Assembly: GCF_004348445.1 (NCBI RefSeq)
Contig: NZ_SMKV01000033.1
Coordinates: 1-60,387, forward strand
Direction of reading: 5' to 3'
DNA length: 60,387 nucleotides
DNA from: Saccharopolyspora aridisoli
GTDB taxonomy: Bacteria > Actinomycetota > Actinomycetes > Mycobacteriales > Pseudonocardiaceae
The first letter of the stretch is position 1. Each line of letters starts with the position of its first letter. The notes under the pieces were generated by a model that did no database searches, was not told the origin of the DNA, and saw nothing but the letters and a program-made list of their open reading frames with translations. The position numbers and the translations under genes are program-made. This document shows positions 34,507 through 43,764 of the stretch, piece by piece.

Positions 34507-35052
34507 GTGCGGATACGCACCGATGACGAGGTTTACCGGGTAGACGCCGTCTGGCTCGGCCCGCCGAAGGCGACCTTCCCCTGGCGTGCTCGCTACGTGG
34601 CGTGGGGCGTCGGCACGGTGGTGTTCCTGCTGGTGCTGGCCATCGAACGCCGGATGAACATCGGCTTCGGGTTCTTCTCCACGGCTTGGGGTCTGGTCAT
34701 CACGGTGGCGTTGACCAGGCTCATCTGCTCCAAGATCGGGCACGAACGCCCGCTCGGCGCGGTGCTGGTCATGTGGATGCGAGAGCTGACCGCGCCCCGC
34801 GAGAAGTCGCAGGCCAACGGCGGGGCGGCCAGCGCCGCCCGAGTCCGGGTCCGGCGGCGTCGTCCCGTGCCCAAGAACAAGCGCCCCCGCCGCGGACAGC
34901 AGCGGCAGGGGCAGGCCCCGCGACAGTCGCAGGCCAGGAGGCAACAAGCCCGGCAGGCGCAGCCGCGCACCACCCGGACCGGGCAGCAGGTCGGAAGCAG
35001 GCGCACGCGTAGCAAGGAGGTTCGCGGTGTTCGGTCGCCGTCGAGGCGGTGA
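34507..35052 (+). CDS. PrgI/VirB3-like membrane protein with basic tail
   Basis: 181 residues from GTG 34507, six bases after the previous stop. Two helices lie near YVAWGVGTVVFLLVLAIERR and GFGFFSTAWGLVITVALTRL. Residues 100-181 are a Gln/Arg/Pro-rich cytoplasmic tail (PKNKRPRRGQQRQGQAPRQ). PrgI/VirB3 proteins anchor VirB4 at the membrane; the tail may contact it or nucleic acid. The last 26 bases overlap the VirB4 gene, whose ribosome-binding site AAGGAGG lies inside this gene. Confidence 0.7.
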   Translation: MRIRTDDEVYRVDAVWLGPPKATFPWRARYVAWGVGTVVFLLVLAIERRMNIGFGFFSTAWGLVITVALTRLICSKIGHERPLGAVLVMWMRELTAPREKSQANGGAASAARVRVRRRRPVPKNKRPRRGQQRQGQAPRQSQARRQQARQAQPRTTRTGQQVGSRRTRSKEVRGVRSPSRR

Positions 35053-37918
35053 GCAGCAGCCGCAGCAGGTACCCCGCGGCTCCAGCGGCAAGGTCCGCGG
35101 TGCCAAGGGCAACGGCAAGCCGCGCAAGCGCGCACGAGGTCTGGGTGATGAGCAGTCCATCCCGACCTACACCCCGTCGATCGCCGCGCGCACCATCGAC
35201 GGGCACCTGCTGCGAACCGGCCAGGACGTCTTCGCCTGGTACCGGCTCTCCCCCCAGCGCTGGTCCTTCCGCTCCGACTCGCAGCGCCAGGACCTCGTCG
35301 CGGCCATCGCGGGCCAGTACGCGGAACTGCAAGGGCGCTGGTTGCACCTGCGGGTGACCAACCGGCCCTACCCGATCCGGATGTGGGCCGAAGCGCACGT
35401 GCACAACGCGCGCAACCCGCTCCCCGACGCCGACGGCGCGCTGTCCTTCGACGACTACATGGTCGGCGAGCAGCAGCAGCTGATGGGCCGGTCCATGGCG
35501 GAGAAGGAGGTCTACCTGGGAGTCCAGGTGCAGACCCGCAACGTCGTGGACCGCGCGGTGGAACGTGCCGCCCCGCTGCTGCACAAGGTCTTCCCGGAGG
35601 CCGTCGACGCCGAGCTCGTCGCGCTCGACAGCGAGATCGAGCACTTGGACCAGGTGATCGGGTCCGCCGGGTTGGACGGCCGCCCGGTGACCGCCGAGGA
35701 GATCTCCTGGCTGATGCACCGGTCCTGCTCGCTGGGCCTCCCGGCTCCGCGCAACCTGCCCGCGGTGCCCGGCGCGCCGTGGGAGCCCGAGGACCTCGCG
35801 TCGTTCACCGACGCCTCCGACATGCACCAGGACCCGTACGCGCCGACGGTGACCGTGCGCGGCCGGACCGGCTCCAACGCCGGCGTCACCCGGCACGTCG
35901 CGGTGCTCACCGTCGGTCAGACGCACGGCCTGCAGATCCCGGAGATCGACGATCCGTGGATGCAGCACTCCGACCGGCTGCCCGCCCCGGTGGAGTGGTC
36001 GGCGCGAATCTACGTGCGGCGTCCCGAGGACGTCGGAGGCGAGCTCCAGCGGCAGATGAACAAGGTCCGCTCCCAGGTCCGGCACTACACCGAGGAGCAC
36101 GGCCTGGAGCCGCCGACCTCGCTGGCCCGGCAGGCGGGCCGGGTGCTGGAGATCGACGACGAGATGACCTCCGGCTTCACCGCCCTGGCCACCCGGGTCA
36201 AGTCCTGGTGGCGGATGGCGGTGTCCGGCCCGACCGAGCGCGACGCGCTGCGGCTGGCCCAGCAGATCCTCGACCTGTACAAGCCGAAGGTCGCCATCGA
36301 GCACCCCGAGGCGCAGTACGCGATGGCGCGCGAGTTTATCCCGGGCGAGCCGCTGGCCAACACCGCCTACCTGCGGCGCGGTTCGGTGGTGTGGGCGGCT
36401 TCGGCTGTGCCGCAGGCGACCGCCGAGGTCGGTGATCGGCGCGGCATCCTGCTCGGCGAGACCTGCACCGCCACCCGGCGTCCCGTCGCCTGGGACCCGT
36501 GGATGGCGCAGGAGGTCCGCGACGCTTCCGGTCTCACGGCGATGGTCGCCGGGCTCGGTGGCGGGAAGTCGTTCCTCGGCGGCGGCATCGTCTACAAGAC
36601 GCTGCGGGCCGGCGCGCACTGGACGTTGCTGGACCCGTCGGGGCCGCTCTCGGAGCTGTGCAACCTCCCGGAGCTCAAGCCCTACGCGCGCAACATCAAC
36701 CTGCTCAACGCCCAGCCCGGCATCCTCAACCCGTACCGGGTGGTCGCGGAACCAGAGCTGGAGCACTTCGTCGACGAGGAGGACCCGGAGCGCGGCTGGC
36801 GGCGCGAACGCGCGCTGGCCGCCGCGACCCGGCGCCGCTTGGTGCTCGACGTTCTCACCGGCCTGCTGCCCTACGAGGTGGCGAAGCTGCCGCAGACCCG
36901 GATCGTGCTGCTGCGCGCGGTCCGCGCCGTCGGCGGGCGGGTCGACGCGCACCCGGGCATGGTCTTCGAGGCGCTGCGCCGCGACGCCAGCGAGCACCAC
37001 GAGCACGCGGTGGTCGTCGCCGACTTCCTCGACGAGATCCGGGAGCGGATGGCGCTGCTCATCCCGGAGAACAACGCCGACCCGTACTCGGAGACCCGCG
37101 ACGACCGGCTGACGGTGCTGACCATGGCCGGTCTGACGCTGCCCAAGGACGGCGTCGGCCGCGAGCACTGGACCGACGCCGAAGCGCTGGGCGTGGAGAT
37201 GCTCAACCTGGCGGCCTGGCTGACCCAGCGGTCGATCTACGAGCGACCCAAGGGCGAGCGCAAGGGCGTCTGGATCGACGAGGCGTTCTTCCTCTCGGAG
37301 GTGCCGACCGGTCGAGTCCTGATGAACCGCTTCGCCCGAGACTCGCGGAAGTGGAACGTGCGAGTGCTGCTGTCCAGCCAGATCCCGGCGGACTTCCTGC
37401 GCATCCAGGGTTTCGTGTCGCTGCTGGACTCGGTGTTCATCGGCCGGCTCGACGACGAGAGCGCCCAGGCCGACGCGCTGCGGCTGCTCAAGGTGCCGGT
37501 CGACGCCGGTTACGAGCAGGTCGTCTCGGCGCTGGGACGCCGTCCCGGCCCGGCGCGCAACGCCACCCAGCGGGACCGCGCGCCGCGACAGTTCATCTTC
37601 GGCGACGGCGCGGGCGGCGTGGAGAAGATCCGCATCGACTTCTCCGGCCCGCACCTGGAGCACCTGCGCGACTCGTTGGACACCACCCCGGCCTCCGAGC
37701 CCGACGCCGAACCGCGGGCGCTGAGCCCCGCGCCGGACGGCGACGGCGTGAACTCCGACTCCGCCACGTCCGCGCTGAACCCGGCGGAGGACGACTACGG
37801 GGACGATTTCGAATCGTTCGACGAGTTTGAACTCGAGAGCGTCGGCATCGGTTTCGATGACGGCACCGAGAGCTCGACCCGCCGGCCGGGCGAGCGGGGT
37901 GGGGACGACGCGAGGTGA
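35027..37918 (+). CDS. VirB4-like type IV secretion ATPase
   Basis: 963 residues from GTG 35027 behind AAGGAGG. Residues 1-50 are basic. The N-terminal domain spans to about 480 (LLRTGQDVFAWYRLSPQRWS, AEKEVYLGVQVQTRNVVDRA). Walker A is VAGLGGGKSF (about 506-515) and Walker B KGVWIDEAFFL (about 746-755), followed by LLSSQIPADFLRIQGFVSLL. The C-terminal 90 residues are acidic and disordered. VirB4 ATPases power pilus or substrate transfer. It is the most diagnostic gene of the operon. Confidence 0.88.
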   Translation: MFGRRRGGEQQPQQVPRGSSGKVRGAKGNGKPRKRARGLGDEQSIPTYTPSIAARTIDGHLLRTGQDVFAWYRLSPQRWSFRSDSQRQDLVAAIAGQYAELQGRWLHLRVTNRPYPIRMWAEAHVHNARNPLPDADGALSFDDYMVGEQQQLMGRSMAEKEVYLGVQVQTRNVVDRAVERAAPLLHKVFPEAVDAELVALDSEIEHLDQVIGSAGLDGRPVTAEEISWLMHRSCSLGLPAPRNLPAVPGAPWEPEDLASFTDASDMHQDPYAPTVTVRGRTGSNAGVTRHVAVLTVGQTHGLQIPEIDDPWMQHSDRLPAPVEWSARIYVRRPEDVGGELQRQMNKVRSQVRHYTEEHGLEPPTSLARQAGRVLEIDDEMTSGFTALATRVKSWWRMAVSGPTERDALRLAQQILDLYKPKVAIEHPEAQYAMAREFIPGEPLANTAYLRRGSVVWAASAVPQATAEVGDRRGILLGETCTATRRPVAWDPWMAQEVRDASGLTAMVAGLGGGKSFLGGGIVYKTLRAGAHWTLLDPSGPLSELCNLPELKPYARNINLLNAQPGILNPYRVVAEPELEHFVDEEDPERGWRRERALAAATRRRLVLDVLTGLLPYEVAKLPQTRIVLLRAVRAVGGRVDAHPGMVFEALRRDASEHHEHAVVVADFLDEIRERMALLIPENNADPYSETRDDRLTVLTMAGLTLPKDGVGREHWTDAEALGVEMLNLAAWLTQRSIYERPKGERKGVWIDEAFFLSEVPTGRVLMNRFARDSRKWNVRVLLSSQIPADFLRIQGFVSLLDSVFIGRLDDESAQADALRLLKVPVDAGYEQVVSALGRRPGPARNATQRDRAPRQFIFGDGAGGVEKIRIDFSGPHLEHLRDSLDTTPASEPDAEPRALSPAPDGDGVNSDSATSALNPAEDDYGDDFESFDEFELESVGIGFDDGTESSTRRPGERGGDDAR

Positions 37919-39846
37919 GCGGCGCGGTCGTGAGCTTCGTGGTGATCGCCGCTGCGCTCGCAGCGGTGGTCGCCGTGCTGGTGGTCAATCGCCGGACGCG
38001 TTCGGCGGAAGTGCTGACGTCCCGTCGTCGTAGGGCCTACCTGCTGATCGCGGGCCTGCTGGCGATCCAGTCGCTGATGGCGGCCCCGGCCTGGGGCCAG
38101 GGCCTGGACTGCAAGGAGGCTCCGAACCCGGAGCGTCCCGGCTCGGGCATGGTGGGCGCGCTGGACCCGGCGCCGATGGGCGCGGGCAACCCGGGCAGCG
38201 CCTACGACGAGGTCGGCTACGCAGGTCTGATCTGGCACACCTACGACCTCGGCTGCGGCCCCCAGGGGGTGACCAACCCGAACGCGCTGGTCGACACCTG
38301 GGTCGGCAACGAGCTGTTCAACCTCGCCAAGAACCTGGTGGGCGCCACCAACGGGCTGCACTACGCGCTGCTCAACGGCGACCTGATGGACCCGTTGGAC
38401 GAGGTGATCGCCACCGGCACGGTCGCTCTCTACGACAGCGTGTTCGCGCCCTGGTTCGGCATCGTCGCGCTGGTGCTGGCGGTCGTGCTGTTCCGCTACA
38501 TCTGGCAGGGCGACCTGGCCAGCATCGGCAAGCGCGGCATGTGGGCGTTGGCGGCGTTGTGGTTCGCCTCGGCGACCTACCTGACGCCGCTGGTCTACAC
38601 CCACGCGCTCGACGAGATCGTGATCACCGGGACTTCGGCGGTGCAGGCCGGTTTCCTGCACGAGGTCGGCGTCGACGAGGCCAACGCGCTGCCGACGCTG
38701 CTGCACGACCAGGTGATCTACCGGAACTGGCTGCGCGGCGAGTTCGGTTCGCCGGATTCGCCGCAGGCCCAGCAGCTGGGCCGGGAGCTGCTGCGCGCCC
38801 AGGCGTGGACCAAGCAGGAGGTCAACGCCGGGGCGGACGGCGGTTCGCCGGAGCCCAAGAAGCAGGCGTTCGAGGACGTCGCGGGCAAGATGGGCAGCGC
38901 TTACGGCTACTTCCAGGGCATCGACGGCAGCCGAGTCGGCGCGGGTGTGCTGGGCAGCGTGCAGTCGCTGGCCTACGCCTCGTTCCAGCTGCTGGCCAAG
39001 GCCACCATCCTGCTGGCGCAGGTGCTGCTGCGGGTGCTGATCCTGGCCGGTCCGCTGATCGGCCTGATCGCGCTGGTCTACCACCAGATCCTGCGGATGA
39101 TCGGCCGCGTAGCGGGTGCTGCGGTGCTCAACGTCGTGATGGTGTCGGCGCTGGCCGGATTGCACACCCTCATCCTGACCTGGATCTTCGACCCGACCCG
39201 CGGCTTCTCCGCGCTCACCCAGATCCTGCTGGCCGCGCTGATCACCATCGTGTTCCTGATGATCGCCAGGCCGATCCGGCGGATCGCGCAGATGGTCGAG
39301 CTGTCGGTGGGCACGGTCGGACGCGCGGCACCCCGCGCGCAGGGCGGGATCTTCGCCCGCTTCGGCAGGCGGGGCGAGAACCCGTCCGGCGGGGAGTTCT
39401 GGGACCAGGTCCGCGACAGCGATCCCGATGACGAGTACGGCGACCGGCCGCGCCGGAGGCGCCCGGAGGCGCTGCTGCCGGCCGTCGCCCAGCGGCTGGA
39501 CCGCGACGACGACTCCGCACCGCAGGACTCCATCCGCTCGGGCGGTGCGGTGGCCGGAGCGCTGCCCGCCGGTGGCGGTTCGCCGCGCCGACCGGGTGGC
39601 ATGCGGGGCGTCCCGGAGATGCGGGCGGCCAGTCGGGTGGTCGACACCAACCCGGTGGCGGATGCCAAGTGGGACGGGAACGACGAAGATCCGGTGTTGA
39701 TCCCGTCGCGGGCGACCGTCGAGCGGGTGTCGGACCAACCGGCTGGCCCCGACTCGCCGCGCCTGGCCGATCGCGAGGTCGTGCAGGGACGTCCGGTGCA
39801 CGTGATCTACCGGCCGTCCCGGGGACTGGAAGTGGCCGATGGCTGA
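37915..39846 (+). CDS. VirB6-like polytopic membrane protein
   Basis: 643 residues, overlapping the VirB4 stop as GTGA. Signal-like and early helices (VVSFVVIAAALAAVVAVLVV; AYLLIAGLLAIQSLMAAPAW) precede an outside segment with two cysteines (DCKEAP, LGCGP). A membrane core follows from about 180 to 470 (FGIVALVLAVVLFRYIWQG, LLRVLILAGPLIGLIALVYH, IVFLMIARPIRRIAQMVEL). The last 170 residues are a charged cytoplasmic tail. Layout and position match the VirB6/TrbL channel protein of Gram-positive systems; primary similarity is weak. Confidence 0.75.
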   Translation: MSGAVVSFVVIAAALAAVVAVLVVNRRTRSAEVLTSRRRRAYLLIAGLLAIQSLMAAPAWGQGLDCKEAPNPERPGSGMVGALDPAPMGAGNPGSAYDEVGYAGLIWHTYDLGCGPQGVTNPNALVDTWVGNELFNLAKNLVGATNGLHYALLNGDLMDPLDEVIATGTVALYDSVFAPWFGIVALVLAVVLFRYIWQGDLASIGKRGMWALAALWFASATYLTPLVYTHALDEIVITGTSAVQAGFLHEVGVDEANALPTLLHDQVIYRNWLRGEFGSPDSPQAQQLGRELLRAQAWTKQEVNAGADGGSPEPKKQAFEDVAGKMGSAYGYFQGIDGSRVGAGVLGSVQSLAYASFQLLAKATILLAQVLLRVLILAGPLIGLIALVYHQILRMIGRVAGAAVLNVVMVSALAGLHTLILTWIFDPTRGFSALTQILLAALITIVFLMIARPIRRIAQMVELSVGTVGRAAPRAQGGIFARFGRRGENPSGGEFWDQVRDSDPDDEYGDRPRRRRPEALLPAVAQRLDRDDDSAPQDSIRSGGAVAGALPAGGGSPRRPGGMRGVPEMRAASRVVDTNPVADAKWDGNDEDPVLIPSRATVERVSDQPAGPDSPRLADREVVQGRPVHVIYRPSRGLEVADG

Positions 39847-39864
39847 CCACACGAGGGGGAGCTG

Positions 39865-40449
39865 ATGCCGATCCGGACGCACCGCGGGCGAGCCGCGGTG
39901 TACCGCAGGTTCTGGGGCTGGCCGCTGCGCTCGCCCAAGCACCTGGCGGCCGCCCTGGTCGTGGTGGGCGCGGTGGCCACCGTCGTCGGACTCCTGCTGC
40001 CCGAACCACCGCCGAGCCGCAACGAGGCCGCCGGTGGGCGGACGACCGAGTACACCCTCCCGCCGCAGCGCTCCGCCGTGGTGCCCACGACCAAGCGACC
40101 GCCGACGATCTACGTGCCGCAGGCCGGCCCGACCCCGACCGCGCCGGACCCGGCGGGCGTCGCGATCGTGGAGAAGTGGGGCGAGGCCTGGGTGAACCAC
40201 CCGGTCGGCGCCGACCGCCAGCAGTGGCTGAACGGCCTGCGCCCGCTGACCACTGACGAATTCCTCACCGAGCTGTCGACCGTCGATCCGGTGAACGCGG
40301 GCAACGTGATCACTGGAGCGCCCACCGCGGTGACCTCGACCGAGGGTTCGATGGTCGTCCAGCTGCCCAGCGACATCGGGGTGCTGAACGTGACCGTGAA
40401 CAGGACCCCGGCCGGTTGGCGGGTGGCTCAGTACGACAAGGAAGGTTGA
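39865..40449 (+). CDS. VirB8/TcpC-like single-pass protein
   Basis: 194 residues from ATG 39865 behind GAGGGGGAG. A basic N-terminus and one helix (HLAAALVVVGAVATVVGLLL) are followed by a Pro/Thr-rich linker and an outside domain from about residue 100 (VAIVEKWGEAWVNHPVGADR, LNVTVNRTPAGWRVAQYDKE). The shape fits the NTF2-like VirB8/TcpC fold that assembles the channel. Assigned mainly from topology and operon position. Confidence 0.68.
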   Translation: MPIRTHRGRAAVYRRFWGWPLRSPKHLAAALVVVGAVATVVGLLLPEPPPSRNEAAGGRTTEYTLPPQRSAVVPTTKRPPTIYVPQAGPTPTAPDPAGVAIVEKWGEAWVNHPVGADRQQWLNGLRPLTTDEFLTELSTVDPVNAGNVITGAPTAVTSTEGSMVVQLPSDIGVLNVTVNRTPAGWRVAQYDKEG

Positions 40450-40454
40450 CGCGC

Positions 40455-41468
40455 ATGCGCAAGCTCGTGGTCGCTTTCATCGTGCTCGCGGGTTTCGCAG
40501 GGATGATCGGTCTCGGAGCGCTGACGATGCTGATCAGCAGCAGCGGCGGCAACCAGGGCTGGTCCAACTGCAGCGCCAACCTCGGGCCGTGGGGCAACGG
40601 CGCCGGGAGAGGTGAGCAGGACGCCGGCTCGCTCAAGCCGGAGTCCGTCGGGCTGGCCAAGCGCATCATCGAGGTCGGGAAGCAGCGCGGACTGCCCCCA
40701 CGCGCGTGGCAGATCGCCATCCAGGCGGGCAAGACCGAGTCGAACCTGGCCAACCTGACCCACGGCGACCGCGACTCGCTGGGCATCTTCCAGATGCGGC
40801 CCTCGATGGGTTGGGGAACGGTCGCGCAGGTCACCGACGTCGACTACCAGATCAACAAGTTCTACGACGTCCTGCTGGCCGTTCCCGGTTGGGAGGAGCT
40901 TCGGCCCGGTACCGCGGCGCAGCGCGTCGAGCGCTCCGCGTTCCCGCTGCGCTACCACCGCTGGGAGCCGATGGCGGCGCACCTGGTCAGCGTCGAGGGC
41001 AACGTTCCCGGCATCTCCGGTTGCGAGGACCTCCCCGGGTCCAGCGTGCTGGCAGGACAGGCCCTGTCCTACGCGAAGGCCCAGCTCGGCAAGCCCTACG
41101 TGTGGGGAGCGGCGGGTCCGGCGTCGTTCGACTGCTCGGGTCTGACGCAGCAGGCGTGGAAGGCGGCGGGCGTCGAGATCCCGAAGTACTCGCAGACCCA
41201 GTACTTCCAGGGCGGCGTGCACGTGCCGCTCGCACAGGCCCAACCGGGTGATCTCGTGTTCTGGGGATACGGCCGCGATCCGAACGGAATTCACCACGTC
41301 GGGCTCTACTTGGGCGATGATCAGCTGCTGCACGCGCCGCAACCGGGCGAATCAGTCGAGGTCACGAAGCTGTGGGACGGCGGGCAGCTGCTTCCGACGG
41401 TCGTCCGGCCCGCAGCGGACACGCCCGCGCCGCCCGGCGCGGTACCCGCCGCCGGAGGCGCCCGTTAG
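40455..41468 (+). CDS. Lysozyme-like plus NlpC/P60 peptidoglycan hydrolase of the secretion operon
   Basis: 337 residues from ATG 40455. Signal anchor VAFIVLAGFAGMIGLGALTM. The middle part (about 80-190) resembles a lysozyme-like domain (AWQIAIQAGKTESNLANLTH, SLGIFQMRPSMGWGT). The C-terminal NlpC/P60 domain has AKAQLGKPYVWGAAGPASFD then CSGLTQQAW with the catalytic Cys, and IHHVGLYLGDDQLLHAPQ with the catalytic His. This is the VirB1-like enzyme that opens the cell wall for the channel. Confidence 0.85.
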   Translation: MRKLVVAFIVLAGFAGMIGLGALTMLISSSGGNQGWSNCSANLGPWGNGAGRGEQDAGSLKPESVGLAKRIIEVGKQRGLPPRAWQIAIQAGKTESNLANLTHGDRDSLGIFQMRPSMGWGTVAQVTDVDYQINKFYDVLLAVPGWEELRPGTAAQRVERSAFPLRYHRWEPMAAHLVSVEGNVPGISGCEDLPGSSVLAGQALSYAKAQLGKPYVWGAAGPASFDCSGLTQQAWKAAGVEIPKYSQTQYFQGGVHVPLAQAQPGDLVFWGYGRDPNGIHHVGLYLGDDQLLHAPQPGESVEVTKLWDGGQLLPTVVRPAADTPAPPGAVPAAGGAR

Positions 41469-41512
41469 GTAAGAATGGCGTGGGCCTGCTGAGACTCCGG
41501 AAAGGATGCTCA

Positions 41513-41962
41513 ATGTTCACGCCGGACCCGATCCCGCGGCCGACCGGTCCGCCCGCGTCGAGCACACCGCTCGGTGACTACTTGAACCAGACTCCGCCCG
41601 GGAGTTCGTCGGGTTACGCGGTGTTACCGCGTTCGCTCGCCGAGGCGATGCCACTCCCGTGGCAGCACCAGATGCGCAACCTGCTCGCGGAGTTCCACCA
41701 GGCGTTCGGGCACGTGCAGTGGCCCGTCTACCGGGTGCTGCCGTCCCGCTACGAGCGGTTGGCCAACCTCGACGACGACCAGCTGGCCGAGGTCGGCTGC
41801 ACCGTGGAGGTCGGCGACGACGGCGACCTGGAGTACCGGATGCGCGACGGTCGCCGGATCGAGAACCCGGAGAACCACCAGGTGCTGGTGTCCTGCTTGG
41901 ACCCGATCCCACCGCGCGGCGTCCAGCCCCCGGCGGCTCCGCCACCACCGCCGGCCTGGTGA
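41513..41962 (+). CDS. Conserved-looking hypothetical protein at the end of the secretion operon
   Basis: 149 residues from ATG 41513 with AAAGGA upstream. Pro-rich ends flank a folded middle (AMPLPWQHQMRNLLAEFHQA, WPVYRVLPSRYERLANLDDD, LEYRMRDGRRIENPENHQVL). No family recognised, no signal or membrane helix. Its position 44 bases after the NlpC/P60 gene suggests a cytoplasmic part of the same system. Confidence 0.65.
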   Translation: MFTPDPIPRPTGPPASSTPLGDYLNQTPPGSSSGYAVLPRSLAEAMPLPWQHQMRNLLAEFHQAFGHVQWPVYRVLPSRYERLANLDDDQLAEVGCTVEVGDDGDLEYRMRDGRRIENPENHQVLVSCLDPIPPRGVQPPAAPPPPPAW

Positions 41963-42046
41963 CGAGTCGTGACGGCCGCTCGAACATCTCGGTCGAACCG
42001 GCGCGCGAAGCGTGACAGGCGGGCGATGTCGTGCGAGGCTCGAGGC

Positions 42047-42232
42047 ATGGCCCGCGGAGGTTGGTACTTCTGCTTGAAGCATCGGCAGGTCGAGCCCAGA
42101 TCGGGCTGCCGTGCCGCCGACCGCTTGGGCCCGTACCAGGACCAGCAGACCGCTGCTCGCGCGCTCGAGATAGCCGAGGAGCGCAAGCAGGCGGCCGATG
42201 AGGCCGACCGCCGCTGGAAAGAAGAGGACTGA
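42047..42232 (+). CDS. Small hypothetical protein, 61 residues
   Basis: From ATG 42047 with CGAGG before it. MARGGWYFCLKHRQVEP and SGCRAADRLGPYQDQQTAAR are followed by a charged helix of Ala, Glu and Lys residues. Similar small proteins with a GPY-type turn are common in actinobacteria, sometimes annotated as SPOR-like. It ends six bases before the RNB gene and is probably co-transcribed with it. Confidence 0.65.
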   Translation: MARGGWYFCLKHRQVEPRSGCRAADRLGPYQDQQTAARALEIAEERKQAADEADRRWKEED

Positions 42233-42238
42233 GTTCTC

Positions 42239-43690
42239 GTGGCGGCGGCGGAGAGGTCCCCGGACGGCGTCCACGCTGTTCCTCCCGTTGCCGCGCACCC
42301 GTGGGGCCTGGACTTCGCCGCTGTCCGGCGTGAGCTGAACCTGCCCCGCGACTACCCGACCAGCGCGCTCGCCGAGGTCGAGCAGACCGTCGCGCAGCCG
42401 CTGCCGACGGGCTTCCGCAACGACGCCACCGATCTTGCGCTGGTGACGGTGGACCCGTCGGGTGCCAAGGACCTCGACCAGGCGGTGCTGCTGCGACGCC
42501 GCGGCAGCGGATATCGGGTCCACTACGCCATCGCCGACGTCGCCGCGTTCATCCCACCCGGCGGTGCGCTGGACCTGGAGGCGCGGGGCCGGGGGCAGAC
42601 GCTCTACCTGCCGGACGGCAACATCCCGCTGCACCCGACCCGGCTGTGCGAGGACGCCGCGAGCCTGCTGCCCGACCAGGTGCGCGTGGCGGTGCTGTGG
42701 ACGATCGACCTCGATTCCGACGGTTCTCCGCAGCGGGTGGACGTGCGCCGGGCGGTGGTGCGCTCGGTCGCCCGCCTGGACTACGACGGGGTGCAGCGCT
42801 CCCTGGCTCAGGGCTGCGCGCACCCGTCGATCGAACTGCTGCCGGAGATCGGCAGGTTGCGCCGGGAGCAGGCGTTGCGACGCGGCGCGATCGAGCTGGG
42901 GCTGCCCGAGCAGCAGGTGGAATCCGACGGCGAAGGCGGCTGGCGGCTGGCGCTGCGGCCGAGGCTGGTCGTGGAGGAGTGGAACGCCGAGATCTCGCTG
43001 CTCACCGGCATGTGCGCGGCGGAGATCATGCTGGAGGCTGGTGTCGGTGTGCTGCGCACTGTGCCCGAACCCGATTCCGGCACCGTCGACGTGCTGCGGC
43101 GTTCGGCCAACCAGCTCGGGGTGCACTGGCCGGTCGGCCTGCCGGCGGCCGAAGCGCTCGCCGAGCTCGACCCGGCACGCCCGGAAGCGCTCGCGGTGCA
43201 CGTGGCGGCCACCAGGCTGCTGCGCGGCGCCGGCTACACGGCGTTCGACTCCGGTGCGCCCGCCAAGTCCGGGCACGCGGGCATCGGCGCCTCGTACGCG
43301 CACGTGACCGCGCCGATCCGGCGCTTGGTGGACCGGTACTGCGCGGAGATCTGCCTGGCCGTGACGGCCGGGCGCGAGATCCCGGAGTGGGTCACCGAGG
43401 CGCTGGGCGAACTCCCGTCGGCGATGGGCGGTTCGGACCGGGTCGCCGCGCAGGTCGAGCGGGCCTGCATCGCCCAGACGCAGGCGTGGTCGCTGGTCTC
43501 CCGCCTCGGTGAGGAGTTCCCGGCGACGGTGCTGCGGGTGCCCAACGGCGTCGCGGGCGAGGTCTTCGTCGCCGATCCGCCGATCATCGCCCGCTGCACC
43601 GGCAGCGGCCTGGGCGAGGGGCAGCAGGTTCGAGTGCGGCTGGTGACCGCCGACCCGGAGCGTCGCGACGTCGAGTTCGAAGTGGCCTGA
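42239..43690 (+). CDS. RNB-domain ribonuclease (RNase II/R-like, short form)
   Basis: 483 residues from GTG 42239. The catalytic acidic patch is VTVDPSGAKDLDQAVLLRRR (about 75-94), with YAIADVAAFIPPGGALD and PDGNIPLHPTRLCEDAASLL following. AHVTAPIRRLVDRYCAEICL carries the conserved Arg-containing loop. It lacks the long N-terminal cold-shock domains of RNase R, as in many actinobacteria. It is expected to degrade RNA 3' to 5'. Confidence 0.88.
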   Translation: MAAAERSPDGVHAVPPVAAHPWGLDFAAVRRELNLPRDYPTSALAEVEQTVAQPLPTGFRNDATDLALVTVDPSGAKDLDQAVLLRRRGSGYRVHYAIADVAAFIPPGGALDLEARGRGQTLYLPDGNIPLHPTRLCEDAASLLPDQVRVAVLWTIDLDSDGSPQRVDVRRAVVRSVARLDYDGVQRSLAQGCAHPSIELLPEIGRLRREQALRRGAIELGLPEQQVESDGEGGWRLALRPRLVVEEWNAEISLLTGMCAAEIMLEAGVGVLRTVPEPDSGTVDVLRRSANQLGVHWPVGLPAAEALAELDPARPEALAVHVAATRLLRGAGYTAFDSGAPAKSGHAGIGASYAHVTAPIRRLVDRYCAEICLAVTAGREIPEWVTEALGELPSAMGGSDRVAAQVERACIAQTQAWSLVSRLGEEFPATVLRVPNGVAGEVFVADPPIIARCTGSGLGEGQQVRVRLVTADPERRDVEFEVA

Positions 43691-43764
43691 GGCACACCTC
43701 GTGGCATTCTCGTGGCCAGTGGGTCGATTGTGGATCGTGAAGGTCGATGGCGACGAGAGGGGCC

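Noticed and set aside
34769..37663. A 964-codon minus-strand frame across the VirB4 region
   Set aside because: The VirB4 Walker motifs and ribosome-binding site are on the plus strand; the reverse frame is a shadow.
34210..41962. Reading the secretion-like operon as an integrated conjugative element
   Set aside because: No relaxase, coupling protein, integrase, tRNA target or flanking repeats are visible in the window.
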